This document shows, piece by piece, positions 1 through 6,602 of a stretch of 15,712 bases of DNA. Numbering within the stretch: position 1 is the stretch's first letter; every line of letters begins with the position of its first letter. A program made the position numbers and the translations under genes. The notes under the pieces are model-generated. The model saw only the letters and a list, made by a program, of their open reading frames with translations. It did not search any database and was not told the DNA's origin. The DNA comes from Phycisphaerales bacterium UBA7812 (GTDB lineage: Bacteria; Planctomycetota; Phycisphaerae; Phycisphaerales; UBA1924), in contig DLBY01000054.1 in NCBI GenBank assembly GCA_002480345.1, positions 1 through 15,712 of the forward strand. The letters run 5' to 3'.

Positions 1-464
1 CGTTCGGGGTGCTTCTCGTCGGGGTGATCACGGCGATTGTTGGGCGGCCGATCACCCCCGCGGCGATCCAGGCGGTGCTGATGCTTCCCCTGTTCGGGGT
101 TCTGTTGTGCGGTCTCGCCCTCATCGCATCGGCGGGGACGCTGATTGTGCGGGATCTTTCGAATGTTGTGGGGTACGCATTCCGTCTCCTGCTCTACGCG
201 AGCCCGATCGTGTACCCGCTGAGCCGCGTCGAGGGTCTGATCGGGAATGTCGTGGAGAACCCCGGGCTTGCGGATTTTGTGTATGTCGTGTACTCAGCGA
301 ACCCGCTGAATATCGCGACCCAGATGGTGCGCGGGGGTCTCTATGAGGGCGTGTGGGTTCCGGGCTGGATGTGGTTCGCGCTCGCGGGTGAAGCGGTCGC
401 GGCGCTCAGCCTCGGGGCCGTGTTGTTCTGGCGTGTCGAGCGCTGGATCATCAAGGTGATCTGA
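1..464 (+). CDS. ABC-2 type polysaccharide export permease, C-terminal part (5' end outside window)
   Basis: Membrane subunit of an ABC exporter of the Wzm/TagG/KpsM type, which moves lipid-linked polysaccharide or similar polymers across the inner membrane. The reading frame is open from base 3 with no convincing start, so the gene begins upstream of the window; about 153 residues remain. They are strongly hydrophobic, with about four membrane segments. The family pattern is visible: an Arg-Asp-Leu (RDLSNVV) cytoplasmic turn after a helix, then LLLYASPIVYPLS, then SANPLN followed by MVRGGLYEG, and a last helix ending in an F-W-R-V-E-R-W-I-I-K-V-I tail. The stop TGA at 462-464 is followed directly by the ATG of the ATPase gene at 465, so the two are translationally linked and presumably form one transporter. 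The family is clear; the transported substrate cannot be told from this fragment. Confidence 0.9.
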   Translation, partial: FGVLLVGVITAIVGRPITPAAIQAVLMLPLFGVLLCGLALIASAGTLIVRDLSNVVGYAFRLLLYASPIVYPLSRVEGLIGNVVENPGLADFVYVVYSANPLNIATQMVRGGLYEGVWVPGWMWFALAGEAVAALSLGAVLFWRVERWIIKVI

Positions 465-1337
465 ATGACAGCGGGTATCAGCATGCCACCGACGCAAGCC
501 GCCGCCGGCAACGGGGACCCGATTCGGCGCAGCCTGGTTCGCCTGGAGGATGTCGGGATCCAGTACCGGTTGATTGCCCCCGCACCGGGCATCAAACAAC
601 TGGTTCGCCGCTCGTGGCGGCTCCGGCCCGAGCGATTCTGGGCCTTGCGCGAAGTCTCGCTGTCGATCGAGCCCGGGCAGATCGTGGGCGTCATGGGGCA
701 TAACGGCTCGGGCAAGAGCTCGCTGTGCCGCTTGCTGGGCGGGATCGCGGATCCGGACGAGGGGCGGATCGAGAGCAGCGGACGCGTGTCCGCGGTGATG
801 TCGCTCGGCGGAGGGATGAAGGCGGACCTGACCGGGCGGCAGAATGTCGAACTCATGAGCGTGTTCCTGGGTGTTCCGCGGCGGGATCTCCCGGAACTGA
901 TCGAGCAGGTCCGTGACTTTGCGCAGATCGGACGCTTCTTCGACCAGCCTATCCGGAGCTACTCAGCCGGGATGAAAGCCCGGCTCGGGTTCGGTGTCGC
1001 GACGGCGATCAACCCCGATGTCCTGGTGCTCGACGAGGTCATCCGAGTGGGAGACGAGGCGTTCCGCGTGCGCTGTGAATCCCGAATCCGGGACATGGTC
1101 GCGCGGAGCGGCGCGGTGGTTGTCGTTTCCCACGCGATGAATCTCCTGCGGGAGTTCTGCACCCATGGGCTCTGGCTCGACCAGGGTCGCGTGCGCGGCT
1201 TCGGCGAGATCGGCGAGATTGCGGAGGCCTATCTGAAGGCATCGAGCGATGCATCCGCGGTCGCCGGGAATCAGACGCGTGATACGGGCGCTGAAGGCCG
1301 CGATGCTCACAAGGGCAAGGGTCCGAATCGGGTCTAG
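465..1337 (+). CDS. ABC transporter ATP-binding protein, Wzt/TagH type
   Basis: Cytoplasmic ATPase partner of the preceding permease, 290 residues. Motifs in order: Walker A GHNGSGKSS at residues 78-86, a MSLGGGMKADLTGRQN stretch near 112-127 that is diagnostic of polysaccharide/teichoic-acid exporters, ABC signature YSAGM at 166-170, Walker B VLVLDE at 186-191 and the switch histidine His223 in VVVSHAMN. About 35 residues precede the usual family start, and an internal ATG at 483 is an alternative; ATG 465 is preferred because it abuts the permease stop. The protein ends about 40 residues after the nucleotide-binding fold, in a polar tail rich in G, D, N and K. It therefore lacks the C-terminal glycan-binding domain found in the Wzt proteins that recognise a capped O-antigen chain. 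The motifs make the family call very safe; the transported glycan is unknown. Confidence 0.94.
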   Translation: MTAGISMPPTQAAAGNGDPIRRSLVRLEDVGIQYRLIAPAPGIKQLVRRSWRLRPERFWALREVSLSIEPGQIVGVMGHNGSGKSSLCRLLGGIADPDEGRIESSGRVSAVMSLGGGMKADLTGRQNVELMSVFLGVPRRDLPELIEQVRDFAQIGRFFDQPIRSYSAGMKARLGFGVATAINPDVLVLDEVIRVGDEAFRVRCESRIRDMVARSGAVVVVSHAMNLLREFCTHGLWLDQGRVRGFGEIGEIAEAYLKASSDASAVAGNQTRDTGAEGRDAHKGKGPNRV

Positions 1338-1478
1338 CGTCGCGCGGTTGTTCAGCTGATCTGCAGATCGAAAATGGAGTCGTGTCGCGTTCTCCCGGTC
1401 ATGGCATCAACGGTCGTCCTCGCCCCATCGCTTTCAACCCTTTCCTCCGGCCGGACCGTTCCCCTCAATCGACCTTGC

Positions 1479-1508
1479 TTGCCTCCCGTCGTCTATCGGC
1501 GGTATGTT
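1479..1508 (+). promoter_or_regulatory. Candidate sigma-70-like promoter for the DUF1080/oxidoreductase unit
   Basis: TTGCCT at 1479-1484 and TATGTT at 1503-1508 are separated by 18 bases; each matches four of six positions of the sigma-70 consensus. The predicted start of transcription would lie near 1515, giving a short leader of about 25 bases before the ATG at 1541. This is the best promoter-like pair in the 203-bp gap after the ABC ATPase gene. It is based on reading alone; promoter consensus in Planctomycetota is poorly constrained. Confidence 0.35.
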
Positions 1509-1540
1509 GAACGCGCACACGCGAATCCGGAGGCCCTGCG

Positions 1541-2908
1541 ATGACCCGCTCCTGTTTGATTGCTCTTGTTCTGTGCAGCTTTGCGGGCCTCGGGCGGGCG
1601 CAATGGGTCGACCTGTTCAATGGCCGGGATCTCGAGGGCTGGCGCCGGGTGAATGGAGAGGCGCCATTCACCGTTGAAGATGGTGCGATCGTTGGTACTT
1701 CTGTCACGGGGTCTCCCAACTCGTTTCTTGCGACCGAGCGGCAGTTCCGGGACTTCGTGCTCGAGTTCGAGTTCAAGCCCGATGATGCGATCAATTCCGG
1801 TGTTCAGTTCCGCAGCCGGAGCCTGGATGAGTACCAGAGCGGTCGTGTCCACGGGCCGCAGTATGAGATCGACCCATCCGATCGGGCCTGGTCCGGAGGC
1901 GTCTACGACGAAGCGCGTCGGGGCTGGCTGTATCAAGTCAGCGTCAACCCCGATGCGCGCAGCCTGCTGAAGCGCAATGCCTGGAACACGGCGCGAATCG
2001 AGTGCGCCGGGAAGTCCGTTCGGACTTGGCTCAACGGAGAGCCTGTCGCGCACCTGATCGACGACCGCGCCGAACCCGGCTTCATCGCTCTGCAGGTGCA
2101 CGCGATCGGAGAGAACGACCCGGGGGTTGGTCGCACGATCCGCTGGCGCAATATCCGTGTCTGGACCGGGCTTGTTTCCCCGACGCCGCCTGACGACACG
2201 CCGATCATCAACCGGAACCCCAACGATCTTTCGGTGTCCGAAGCGATGCAGGGCTGGCGTTTGCTGTTTGATGGTGCGAGCCCCGACGGTTGGCGGGGTG
2301 CGCACAAAGAACGGTTCCCGGAAGACGGCTGGGCGATCGAAGACGGAACGCTGCGCGTGCTTCCGTCGGGAGGCGGAGAGAGCCTCAACGGGGGTGACAT
2401 CGTAACCGAAGCGGAGTTCGGGGCATTCGAACTCCAACTCGAGTTCTACCCGACGAAGGGGGCCAACAGCGGCATCAAGTACTTCGTCACCGAGGACTAC
2501 CTCGAACCCAAGCAGAAGGCGTCGGCGATCGGGTTGGAGTACCAGATCCTCGACAATCAGCGTCACCCGGATGCGAAACTCGGCGCCGCCGGAAACCGGA
2601 CGCTCGCGAGCCTCTACGACCTCATTCCTGCCGACACGCTGGTGGGTGGGCGCCGGGTTCCGCACAACATCGACGGTTGGAACCACGCCCGTTTGATCGT
2701 GCACCCCGATGGCCGCGTCGAGCACTGGCTGAACCAGTACAAGGTCCTCGCGTATGTTCGCGGTTCTGGCACCTACCGCGCGCTCGTCGCACGCAGCAAA
2801 TACCGTGACTGGGAGAATTTCGGCCTCGCTGAGCGGGGACACATTCTGCTGCAGGATCACGGCGATGATGTGCGATTCCGAAGCATCAAGATCCGCGAAC
2901 TGGACTGA
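1541..2908 (+). CDS. Secreted protein with two tandem DUF1080 (3-keto-disaccharide hydrolase family) domains
   Basis: 455 residues. The N-terminus has a Sec signal peptide (MTRSC, a hydrophobic stretch, then GLGRA before Q21), so the protein acts outside the cytoplasm. It holds two copies of the concanavalin-like beta-sandwich domain DUF1080/PF06439. Domain 1 spans about residues 23-208 (LFNGRDLEGW, NSGVQFRS, GPQYEIDP, GFIALQVHA) and domain 2 about 239-454 (LFDGASPDGW, NSGIKYFV, GLEYQILD, GHILLQDHG, ending in FRSIKIREL). Members of the family include enzymes acting on 3-keto-glycosides, and the family is greatly expanded in planctomycetes; the substrate here is unknown. GGAGG at 1529-1533 lies seven bases before ATG 1541 and supports the start. 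A Tat-type Gfo/Idh/MocA oxidoreductase follows after 24 bases, probably in the same transcript, which fits an oxidise-then-cleave pair. The domains have diverged, and domain 2 is longer. Confidence 0.9.
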   Translation: MTRSCLIALVLCSFAGLGRAQWVDLFNGRDLEGWRRVNGEAPFTVEDGAIVGTSVTGSPNSFLATERQFRDFVLEFEFKPDDAINSGVQFRSRSLDEYQSGRVHGPQYEIDPSDRAWSGGVYDEARRGWLYQVSVNPDARSLLKRNAWNTARIECAGKSVRTWLNGEPVAHLIDDRAEPGFIALQVHAIGENDPGVGRTIRWRNIRVWTGLVSPTPPDDTPIINRNPNDLSVSEAMQGWRLLFDGASPDGWRGAHKERFPEDGWAIEDGTLRVLPSGGGESLNGGDIVTEAEFGAFELQLEFYPTKGANSGIKYFVTEDYLEPKQKASAIGLEYQILDNQRHPDAKLGAAGNRTLASLYDLIPADTLVGGRRVPHNIDGWNHARLIVHPDGRVEHWLNQYKVLAYVRGSGTYRALVARSKYRDWENFGLAERGHILLQDHGDDVRFRSIKIRELD

Positions 2909-2932
2909 CAGCATTCTGGACGGGAGACCCGC

Positions 2933-4291
2933 ATGACCGACCACCCCCCCGCTCTGATCCGACGGAGAGCGTTCCTGCGGAATGCGACCGCCGCGAGCGC
3001 CGCCGCAGCAATGGCGATGTACGCACCAGCGTCCGCCTTCGCAAAGACAAGGGCGAGAAAACCCGAAACCATCCGATGCGCCGTCCTCGGGACCAACAGC
3101 CGGGGCGGCTATCTCGCGTCGCAATTCGCGTCGATCGCGGGGTCGGAAGTTGCCTACATCTGTGATCCCGATGACCTCGCGGCGGCGAAGGGTGTTCGCT
3201 CAACCCTCGAGCACCAGGCGGTCGAGCCGAAGGTCGTCCGGGATTTCCGCCGCGCGCTCGACGATGCATCCGTCCATGCGGTCGTCGTCGCGACACCGGA
3301 TCATTGGCATGCGCCCGCAGCGCTGCTCGCCCTCGCCGCTGGCAAGCATGTGTACCTCGAAAAGCCGTGCGGGCACAACAGCGCGGAGGGCGAGATGCTG
3401 GTTCGGGCGCAGTCGGAGCACCCGGACCTCGTTGTTCAGATGGGCAACCAGCGGCGATCGTCGCTCGCGGTCCGGGAGGCGGTTGCGGCTTTGCACGAAG
3501 GCGTCATCGGACGGGCCTATCACGCGAAGACCTGGTACTGCCGGAAACGGGGACCGATCGGGGCCGGGAAACCCGCACCGGTCCCCGCGCATCTGGACTA
3601 CGAGCTCTGGCAGGGGCCCGCGCCGCGGGTGCCGTTCCGGGACAATATCATTCACTACAACTGGCACTGGTTCTGGAACTGGGGAACCGGCGAGACCTGC
3701 AACAACGCGACGCACGAGGTCGATGTCGCACGCTGGGCGTTGGGATGCGGGTTTCCGTCCCGTGTGACCTCGGCCGCGGCGAGGCACCGCTATAACGATG
3801 ACTGGGAAGCGTGGGATATCCAGCAGGTCGGCATGGAGTTTCCAGACCGCAAGACGATCTTCTGGGAAGGGCACAGCGTCGACCAGGTGAACCAGTTCGG
3901 GCGGGGGCGTGGAACGATCGTCTTCGGTGACGCCGGCTCGGTGCACATCATGGAGAATTCTTTTGAAGTCCGAGATCATGACGACAGCGTCGTCAAGCGA
4001 TACGGCGCCGAGCGGATCGGTGATACGACCGACACGCGCAGTCCGACGAGCAACCTCACGCGGGCGCACATCGAGAATTTCCTGAATGCCATCAGGGGAA
4101 CAGAAGCGCACACGAGCCCGATCGACGAGGGGCACAAAAGCGTGCTGCTGTGCCACATGGGCAATGTTGCGCAACGCACCAGCGGCGCGGTGAAACTGGA
4201 CCCGGCAACGGGCCGGATCCTGCCGGGCCAGGATGCGGCGGAGAATCTGTGGGGCCGTGCGTACGAGCCGGGCTGGGAGCCGACGGTGTAG
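2933..4291 (+). CDS. Tat-exported Gfo/Idh/MocA family oxidoreductase
   Basis: 452 residues. Residues 10-16 (RRRAFLR) form a twin-arginine motif followed by an alanine-rich hydrophobic stretch to about residue 38, so the folded protein is probably exported with its nicotinamide cofactor, as known for Zymomonas glucose-fructose oxidoreductase. The Rossmann domain starts at about 46 with VLGTNSRGG; its glycine loop reads G-x-N-x-x-G instead of G-x-G-x-x-G. ATPDHWH (120-126) and the hallmark EKP at 143-145 follow. The C-terminal domain has HYNWHWFWNWGTGE (241-254) and HEVDVARWALG (261-271), the latter carrying the conserved Asp and His region of the active site. The family oxidises or reduces sugars and polyols with NAD(P). 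GGGAG at 2922-2926 supports ATG 2933. Coupling to the DUF1080 gene suggests a keto-sugar intermediate; the actual substrate is not determined. Confidence 0.92.
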   Translation: MTDHPPALIRRRAFLRNATAASAAAAMAMYAPASAFAKTRARKPETIRCAVLGTNSRGGYLASQFASIAGSEVAYICDPDDLAAAKGVRSTLEHQAVEPKVVRDFRRALDDASVHAVVVATPDHWHAPAALLALAAGKHVYLEKPCGHNSAEGEMLVRAQSEHPDLVVQMGNQRRSSLAVREAVAALHEGVIGRAYHAKTWYCRKRGPIGAGKPAPVPAHLDYELWQGPAPRVPFRDNIIHYNWHWFWNWGTGETCNNATHEVDVARWALGCGFPSRVTSAAARHRYNDDWEAWDIQQVGMEFPDRKTIFWEGHSVDQVNQFGRGRGTIVFGDAGSVHIMENSFEVRDHDDSVVKRYGAERIGDTTDTRSPTSNLTRAHIENFLNAIRGTEAHTSPIDEGHKSVLLCHMGNVAQRTSGAVKLDPATGRILPGQDAAENLWGRAYEPGWEPTV

Positions 4292-4421
4292 AGGCTGCAA
4301 CGACGCGGTGTCCTTGCGACGGGACGCCGGCCGTCTCGCTCTCACGAGCGCCCTCACTGGCAGTTCGGGGTTTCGCCGTCGCGCGACGACTCTGCGGCGT
4401 CGTGCGTAGACTCCAAGGCGA

Positions 4422-4505
4422 GCCGGAGTGGCGGAATTGGCAGACGCGGCGGATTCAAAATCCGCTTCTGGAAACAGAGTGGGGGTTCGAGTCCCCCCTC
4501 CGGCA
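4422..4505 (+). tRNA. tRNA-Leu, anticodon CAA
   Basis: A complete class II tRNA can be folded by eye. The acceptor stem GCCGGAG (4422-4428) pairs with CTCCGGC (4498-4504), with discriminator A at 4505. The anticodon stem GCGGA/TCCGC (4449-4453/4461-4465) encloses loop TTCAAAA with anticodon CAA at 4456-4458, reading the Leu codon UUG. The long variable arm TCTG-GAAA-CAGA and the T arm GGGGG-TTCGAGT-CCCCC (4481-4497) are both perfect. CCA is not encoded. The 130 bases before it show only short inverted repeats and no clear promoter. The 100 bases after it show nothing recognisable, and the end of the tRNA sequence is not seen repeated elsewhere in the window. Confidence 0.97.
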
Positions 4506-4607
4506 TTGCGATCGCGGGCGGCCTTGTGCGAGTTCCGATTCCGAAGGCGTTCTCCCATCGGCGGGCCCGATGGCTGCGCCCTGTTGCGTATCCCCTTGGA
4601 GAGCCCC

Positions 4608-4643
4608 AAAAATAAACCGGCCCCTCCGATGAGGAAGGGCCGG
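4608..4643 (-). terminator. Intrinsic terminator of the PEP-CTERM-like gene
   Basis: An inverted repeat CCGGCC-CCTC (4617-4626, read with one shared C) and GAGG-AAG-GGCCGG (4631-4643) forms a GC-rich stem with a small bulge and a four-base loop. Read on the minus strand it is followed by TTTATTTTTGGG (4605-4616), a good U tract. It lies about 40 bases past the stop of the minus-strand gene that ends at 4682, exactly where a Rho-independent terminator would be expected. On the plus strand the following bases (CTTGTGTGTC) are a poor U tract, so strong termination in that direction is doubtful. Confidence 0.8.
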
Positions 4644-4681
4644 CTTGTGTGTCATTGAGTTCGGCTGGTGCCGACTCTGAA

Positions 4682-5266
4682 TCAGCGACGGCGACGCGCC
4701 GCAACCAGGCCGCCGAGGCCCATGACCGCGAAGCCCGCGGGGGCGGGGACGATCACGCTGTAGGTGCCGAGTGCGACCGCGCCCGCGACGTCGTCCGCGG
4801 TGTCAGCGGGGAAGTAGATCACGCCGCTGCTGTTGCCGGCGAGCATGTCGGCATACTCGTTGGCGTCGAGGTCCCAGGTCGCCGAGCCGATGAAGGCCTG
4901 CGAGCCGGCGGTGAAGGTCACGGTGAAGTCCGACGACCAGCTCCACATGTTCAGGCCCGAGTCCGAGCCGGCGCCGCCGCGGAAGAGCGAGGGGCTGCCA
5001 TCCGAGGGGTTCTCGGCGTTGGTGATGTCACCGGAGACGAAGCTCGCGCTGAGCGAATCGCCCGAGCCGCCGTAGAAGTTGTCGAAATAAACGCCGGTGG
5101 TGTCGCTGCCCGACGCGGAGACGGCCGACAGGCCGCCCGTCGAGCTGATGGTGACCTGGTTGGTCACGGAAAGGTCGATCACCAGCAGGTCCTCGAGCGA
5201 CTGGGCGTGAGCGGTGCCCGCAACGGTCGCGGCGATCAGCGCGGCGGTCATGGTCTTCTTGTTCAT
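4682..5266 (-). CDS. Secreted protein with a PEP-CTERM-like sorting tail
   Basis: 194 residues from ATG at 5266 (minus strand). The start is chosen because it opens a typical signal peptide (MNKKTMTAAL, hydrophobic core, ending AHA-Q) and because AGGGAG (5275-5280) sits eight bases upstream; the frame stays open further upstream but that sequence is not protein-like. The mature part is rich in Ser, Gly, Thr and Asp (for example SGSDTTGVYFDNFYGGSGDS), with one WSWSSDFTVTF strand, and resembles a beta-rich extracellular domain with no family I recognise. The C-terminus has the tripartite sorting pattern: PAPAG, a short hydrophobic helix (FAVMGLGGLVA), then RRRR. Such tails are processed by exosortase-type enzymes in other bacteria and are very common in Phycisphaerae with PAP in place of PEP. 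It is transcribed away from the glycosyltransferase operon. Specific function unknown. Confidence 0.85.
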   Translation of the reverse strand: MNKKTMTAALIAATVAGTAHAQSLEDLLVIDLSVTNQVTISSTGGLSAVSASGSDTTGVYFDNFYGGSGDSLSASFVSGDITNAENPSDGSPSLFRGGAGSDSGLNMWSWSSDFTVTFTAGSQAFIGSATWDLDANEYADMLAGNSSGVIYFPADTADDVAGAVALGTYSVIVPAPAGFAVMGLGGLVAARRRR

Positions 5267-5350
5267 CTGTCTTACTCCCTCAGGGTCCTGTCTTGTCTGC
5301 GGCACGCGGCCGCTTCGTTTGGACGGCACCGATGCCGCCTTCCGGATCTC

Positions 5351-5379
5351 AGAATAATCCCCCAATTTGCTTGATGCAA
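5351..5379 (-). promoter_or_regulatory. Candidate promoter for the PEP-CTERM-like gene
   Basis: On the minus strand TTGCAT (5374-5379) and TATTCT (5351-5356) are 17 bases apart and lie in the most AT-rich part of the divergent gap. The match is modest (three and four of six consensus positions). Transcription would begin near 5344, leaving a leader of about 75 bases before ATG 5266. Confidence 0.3.
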
Positions 5380-5567
5380 CCCGGAAAAGGTTTCTGATCG
5401 GATTTTCCTGCCGCGTGTGCGAGCCGGCCTTCTGTTTCGGTCGCGTATTGTTTGGGTCCCGCGTGATTTTCCTGCCCCATCTCTGCCCAGAGCGCATGGA
5501 CTGCGTCGGCCTCCTCCCAGACAGCGTCCCCCGAAAATAACGACCGCGGACCTGACAGGCCGATACC

Positions 5568-5588
5568 CCCCTTGAACAGAACAAGGGG
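5568..5588 (+). promoter_or_regulatory. Hairpin enclosing the ribosome binding site of the glycosyltransferase operon
   Basis: CCCCTTG (5568-5574) and CAAGGGG (5582-5588) form a perfect seven-base-pair stem around the loop AACAGAA. The 3' arm contains AAGGGG (5583-5588), the only Shine-Dalgarno-like sequence for the GTG start at 5595, six bases before it. If the hairpin forms in the mRNA it would hide the ribosome site. The following CTTTCTGT is too weak a U tract for a convincing terminator, but attenuation cannot be excluded. The structure is read directly; the regulatory role is inference. Confidence 0.5.
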
Positions 5589-5594
5589 CTTTCT

Positions 5595-6602
5595 GTGCGC
5601 GTGTCTGTCGCCGTTCCATGTCGAGACGGATCGGATCCCGTGGGTCTCGCTGCGTTGGTGCGCTCGCTCGCGTCACAGACCTGCCCGCCTCACCAGATCA
5701 TCGTTTCCGTCGATGGGGACCAGCGACCGCTTGATGCAGATGCTCTGTTTCCGGCCTTGGTGATCCGCGGCCGGAAGGTCGGGCCGGGCGGGACGCGCAA
5801 CCGGGCGATCGCGGCCGCAACCGGAGATCTGCTCCTGTTCCTCAACGACGATGTCGTGCCCGAACCGGACCTGATCGAGCGGCACATCGTCGCGGCCCGC
5901 GAGGCGCGGGACCGCCCGGCGATGGTCCTTGGGCTCGCCCGATGGGCGGTTCGCCAACCCGACCTGCTGATTGACCGGGTTCTTCGAGAATCTTCGCTGG
6001 TCTTTTTCTACGACCGGATGAGCAACGCCCCACGAGACCACGACTGGGGCCCGCGACACGCCTGGACCCTCAATCTGAGCCTCCCCCGTTCGATCTGCGA
6101 ACCATTCAGTGAGCGGCTCGCCTATCCGATGTTCGACGATATCGAATGGGCAACGCGCGTCACGGGGCGCTACGGCGCGCCGGTCCTCTACCGCCCCGAG
6201 GCGGTGGTCACGCACCATCACTGGTATCGCCCAATTGAATTGGCGCGTCGCGAGGTCATGCTCGGTCACCAGGCGTGGAGGCTCGCGGATATCAATCACG
6301 CGCTCGCGGCGTCGATGTTTGGCGGACGCTTCGTCCCCGACCTCCTTGCTGACCGTTGCGCCGAGCTCGGGGCCGACCTTAGCCCTGCAATCGAGGCGTT
6401 TCGAGTGTTCTGCGAAACGGCGTCGAAGCCCGCCCAGCGATTCACTCCCGACCAAGTCGGATCCATCGTCGCGTCGATCGAGTCGTGGCGAACAACGGCG
6501 CGGACCTGGGGATTCGTGCGAGCCGCGAAGGGTTCCCTCTGCGAGGAAGCGATGGACGGGTTTTGTGATCGTTTTCGGCTTCGGACGGAGACCGCGGCAT
6601 GA
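5595..6602 (+). CDS. GT2-type (GT-A fold) glycosyltransferase
   Basis: 335 residues, first gene of the glycan operon. A nucleotide-sugar-dependent transferase of the GT-A fold, cytoplasmic, with no membrane segment. The N-terminal beta strand RVSVAVPCRDGSD (2-14) and the strand QIIVSVDGD (34-42) bind the nucleotide. GPGGTRNRAIAAATGDLLLF (63-82) is the classic family 2 block, and NDD at 84-86 is the metal-binding DXD-type motif. TLNLSLPR (158-165) and FDDIEWATRV (180-189) form the acceptor-side block with the probable catalytic acid, followed by a His triplet at 207-209. The last 100 residues are helical and not assigned. The start is GTG 5595 with AAGGGG six bases upstream, which is itself inside a hairpin. 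The stop overlaps the next gene's ATG by four bases (6599-6602). The sugar donor and acceptor cannot be told. Confidence 0.9.
   Translation: MRVSVAVPCRDGSDPVGLAALVRSLASQTCPPHQIIVSVDGDQRPLDADALFPALVIRGRKVGPGGTRNRAIAAATGDLLLFLNDDVVPEPDLIERHIVAAREARDRPAMVLGLARWAVRQPDLLIDRVLRESSLVFFYDRMSNAPRDHDWGPRHAWTLNLSLPRSICEPFSERLAYPMFDDIEWATRVTGRYGAPVLYRPEAVVTHHHWYRPIELARREVMLGHQAWRLADINHALAASMFGGRFVPDLLADRCAELGADLSPAIEAFRVFCETASKPAQRFTPDQVGSIVASIESWRTTARTWGFVRAAKGSLCEEAMDGFCDRFRLRTETAA

Larger units (their letters stand above)
5267..5594. other. Divergent intergenic region, 328 bp
   Basis: Gap between the minus-strand PEP-CTERM-like gene and the plus-strand glycosyltransferase operon. It holds the minus-strand ribosome binding site and candidate promoter at its left end and the hairpin over the operon's first ribosome binding site at its right end. 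No convincing plus-strand promoter was seen, although one is needed somewhere here because the operon has no other upstream gene on its strand. A 14-codon ATG frame at 5496-5540 has only a weak ribosome site and is not called as a gene. Confidence 0.6.

Noticed and set aside
1358..1369. Perfect 12-base palindrome GATCTGCAGATC after the ABC ATPase gene
   Set aside because: As a hairpin it has only four base pairs and no following U tract, so it is not a terminator; a single small palindrome is not enough to call an operator.
1493..3124. A 543-codon open frame on the minus strand opposite the DUF1080 gene
   Set aside because: It is a shadow of a GC-rich coding gene: the plus-strand frame has a signal peptide, ribosome site and clear domain motifs, while this frame has no recognisable domain and crosses the next gene's start.
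4337..4350. CGCTC-TCAC-GAGCG hairpin after the oxidoreductase gene
   Set aside because: Only five base pairs and no U tract, and similar short inverted repeats are expected by chance in such GC-rich sequence.
4422..4505. tRNA-Leu as an integration site of a mobile element
   Set aside because: No integrase gene, no direct repeat of the tRNA 3' end was found by eye in the window, and neighbouring genes show no change in composition that would mark an island edge.
3200..4609. A 469-codon minus-strand open frame
   Set aside because: It runs through the oxidoreductase gene and the tRNA-Leu gene in antisense and has no family-like pattern; arginine- and proline-rich composition is typical of shadow frames in high-GC DNA.
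5496..5540. Fourteen-codon ATG frame in the divergent gap, possible leader peptide
   Set aside because: No convincing ribosome binding site, no run of one amino acid codon, and no clear terminator-antiterminator pair following it.
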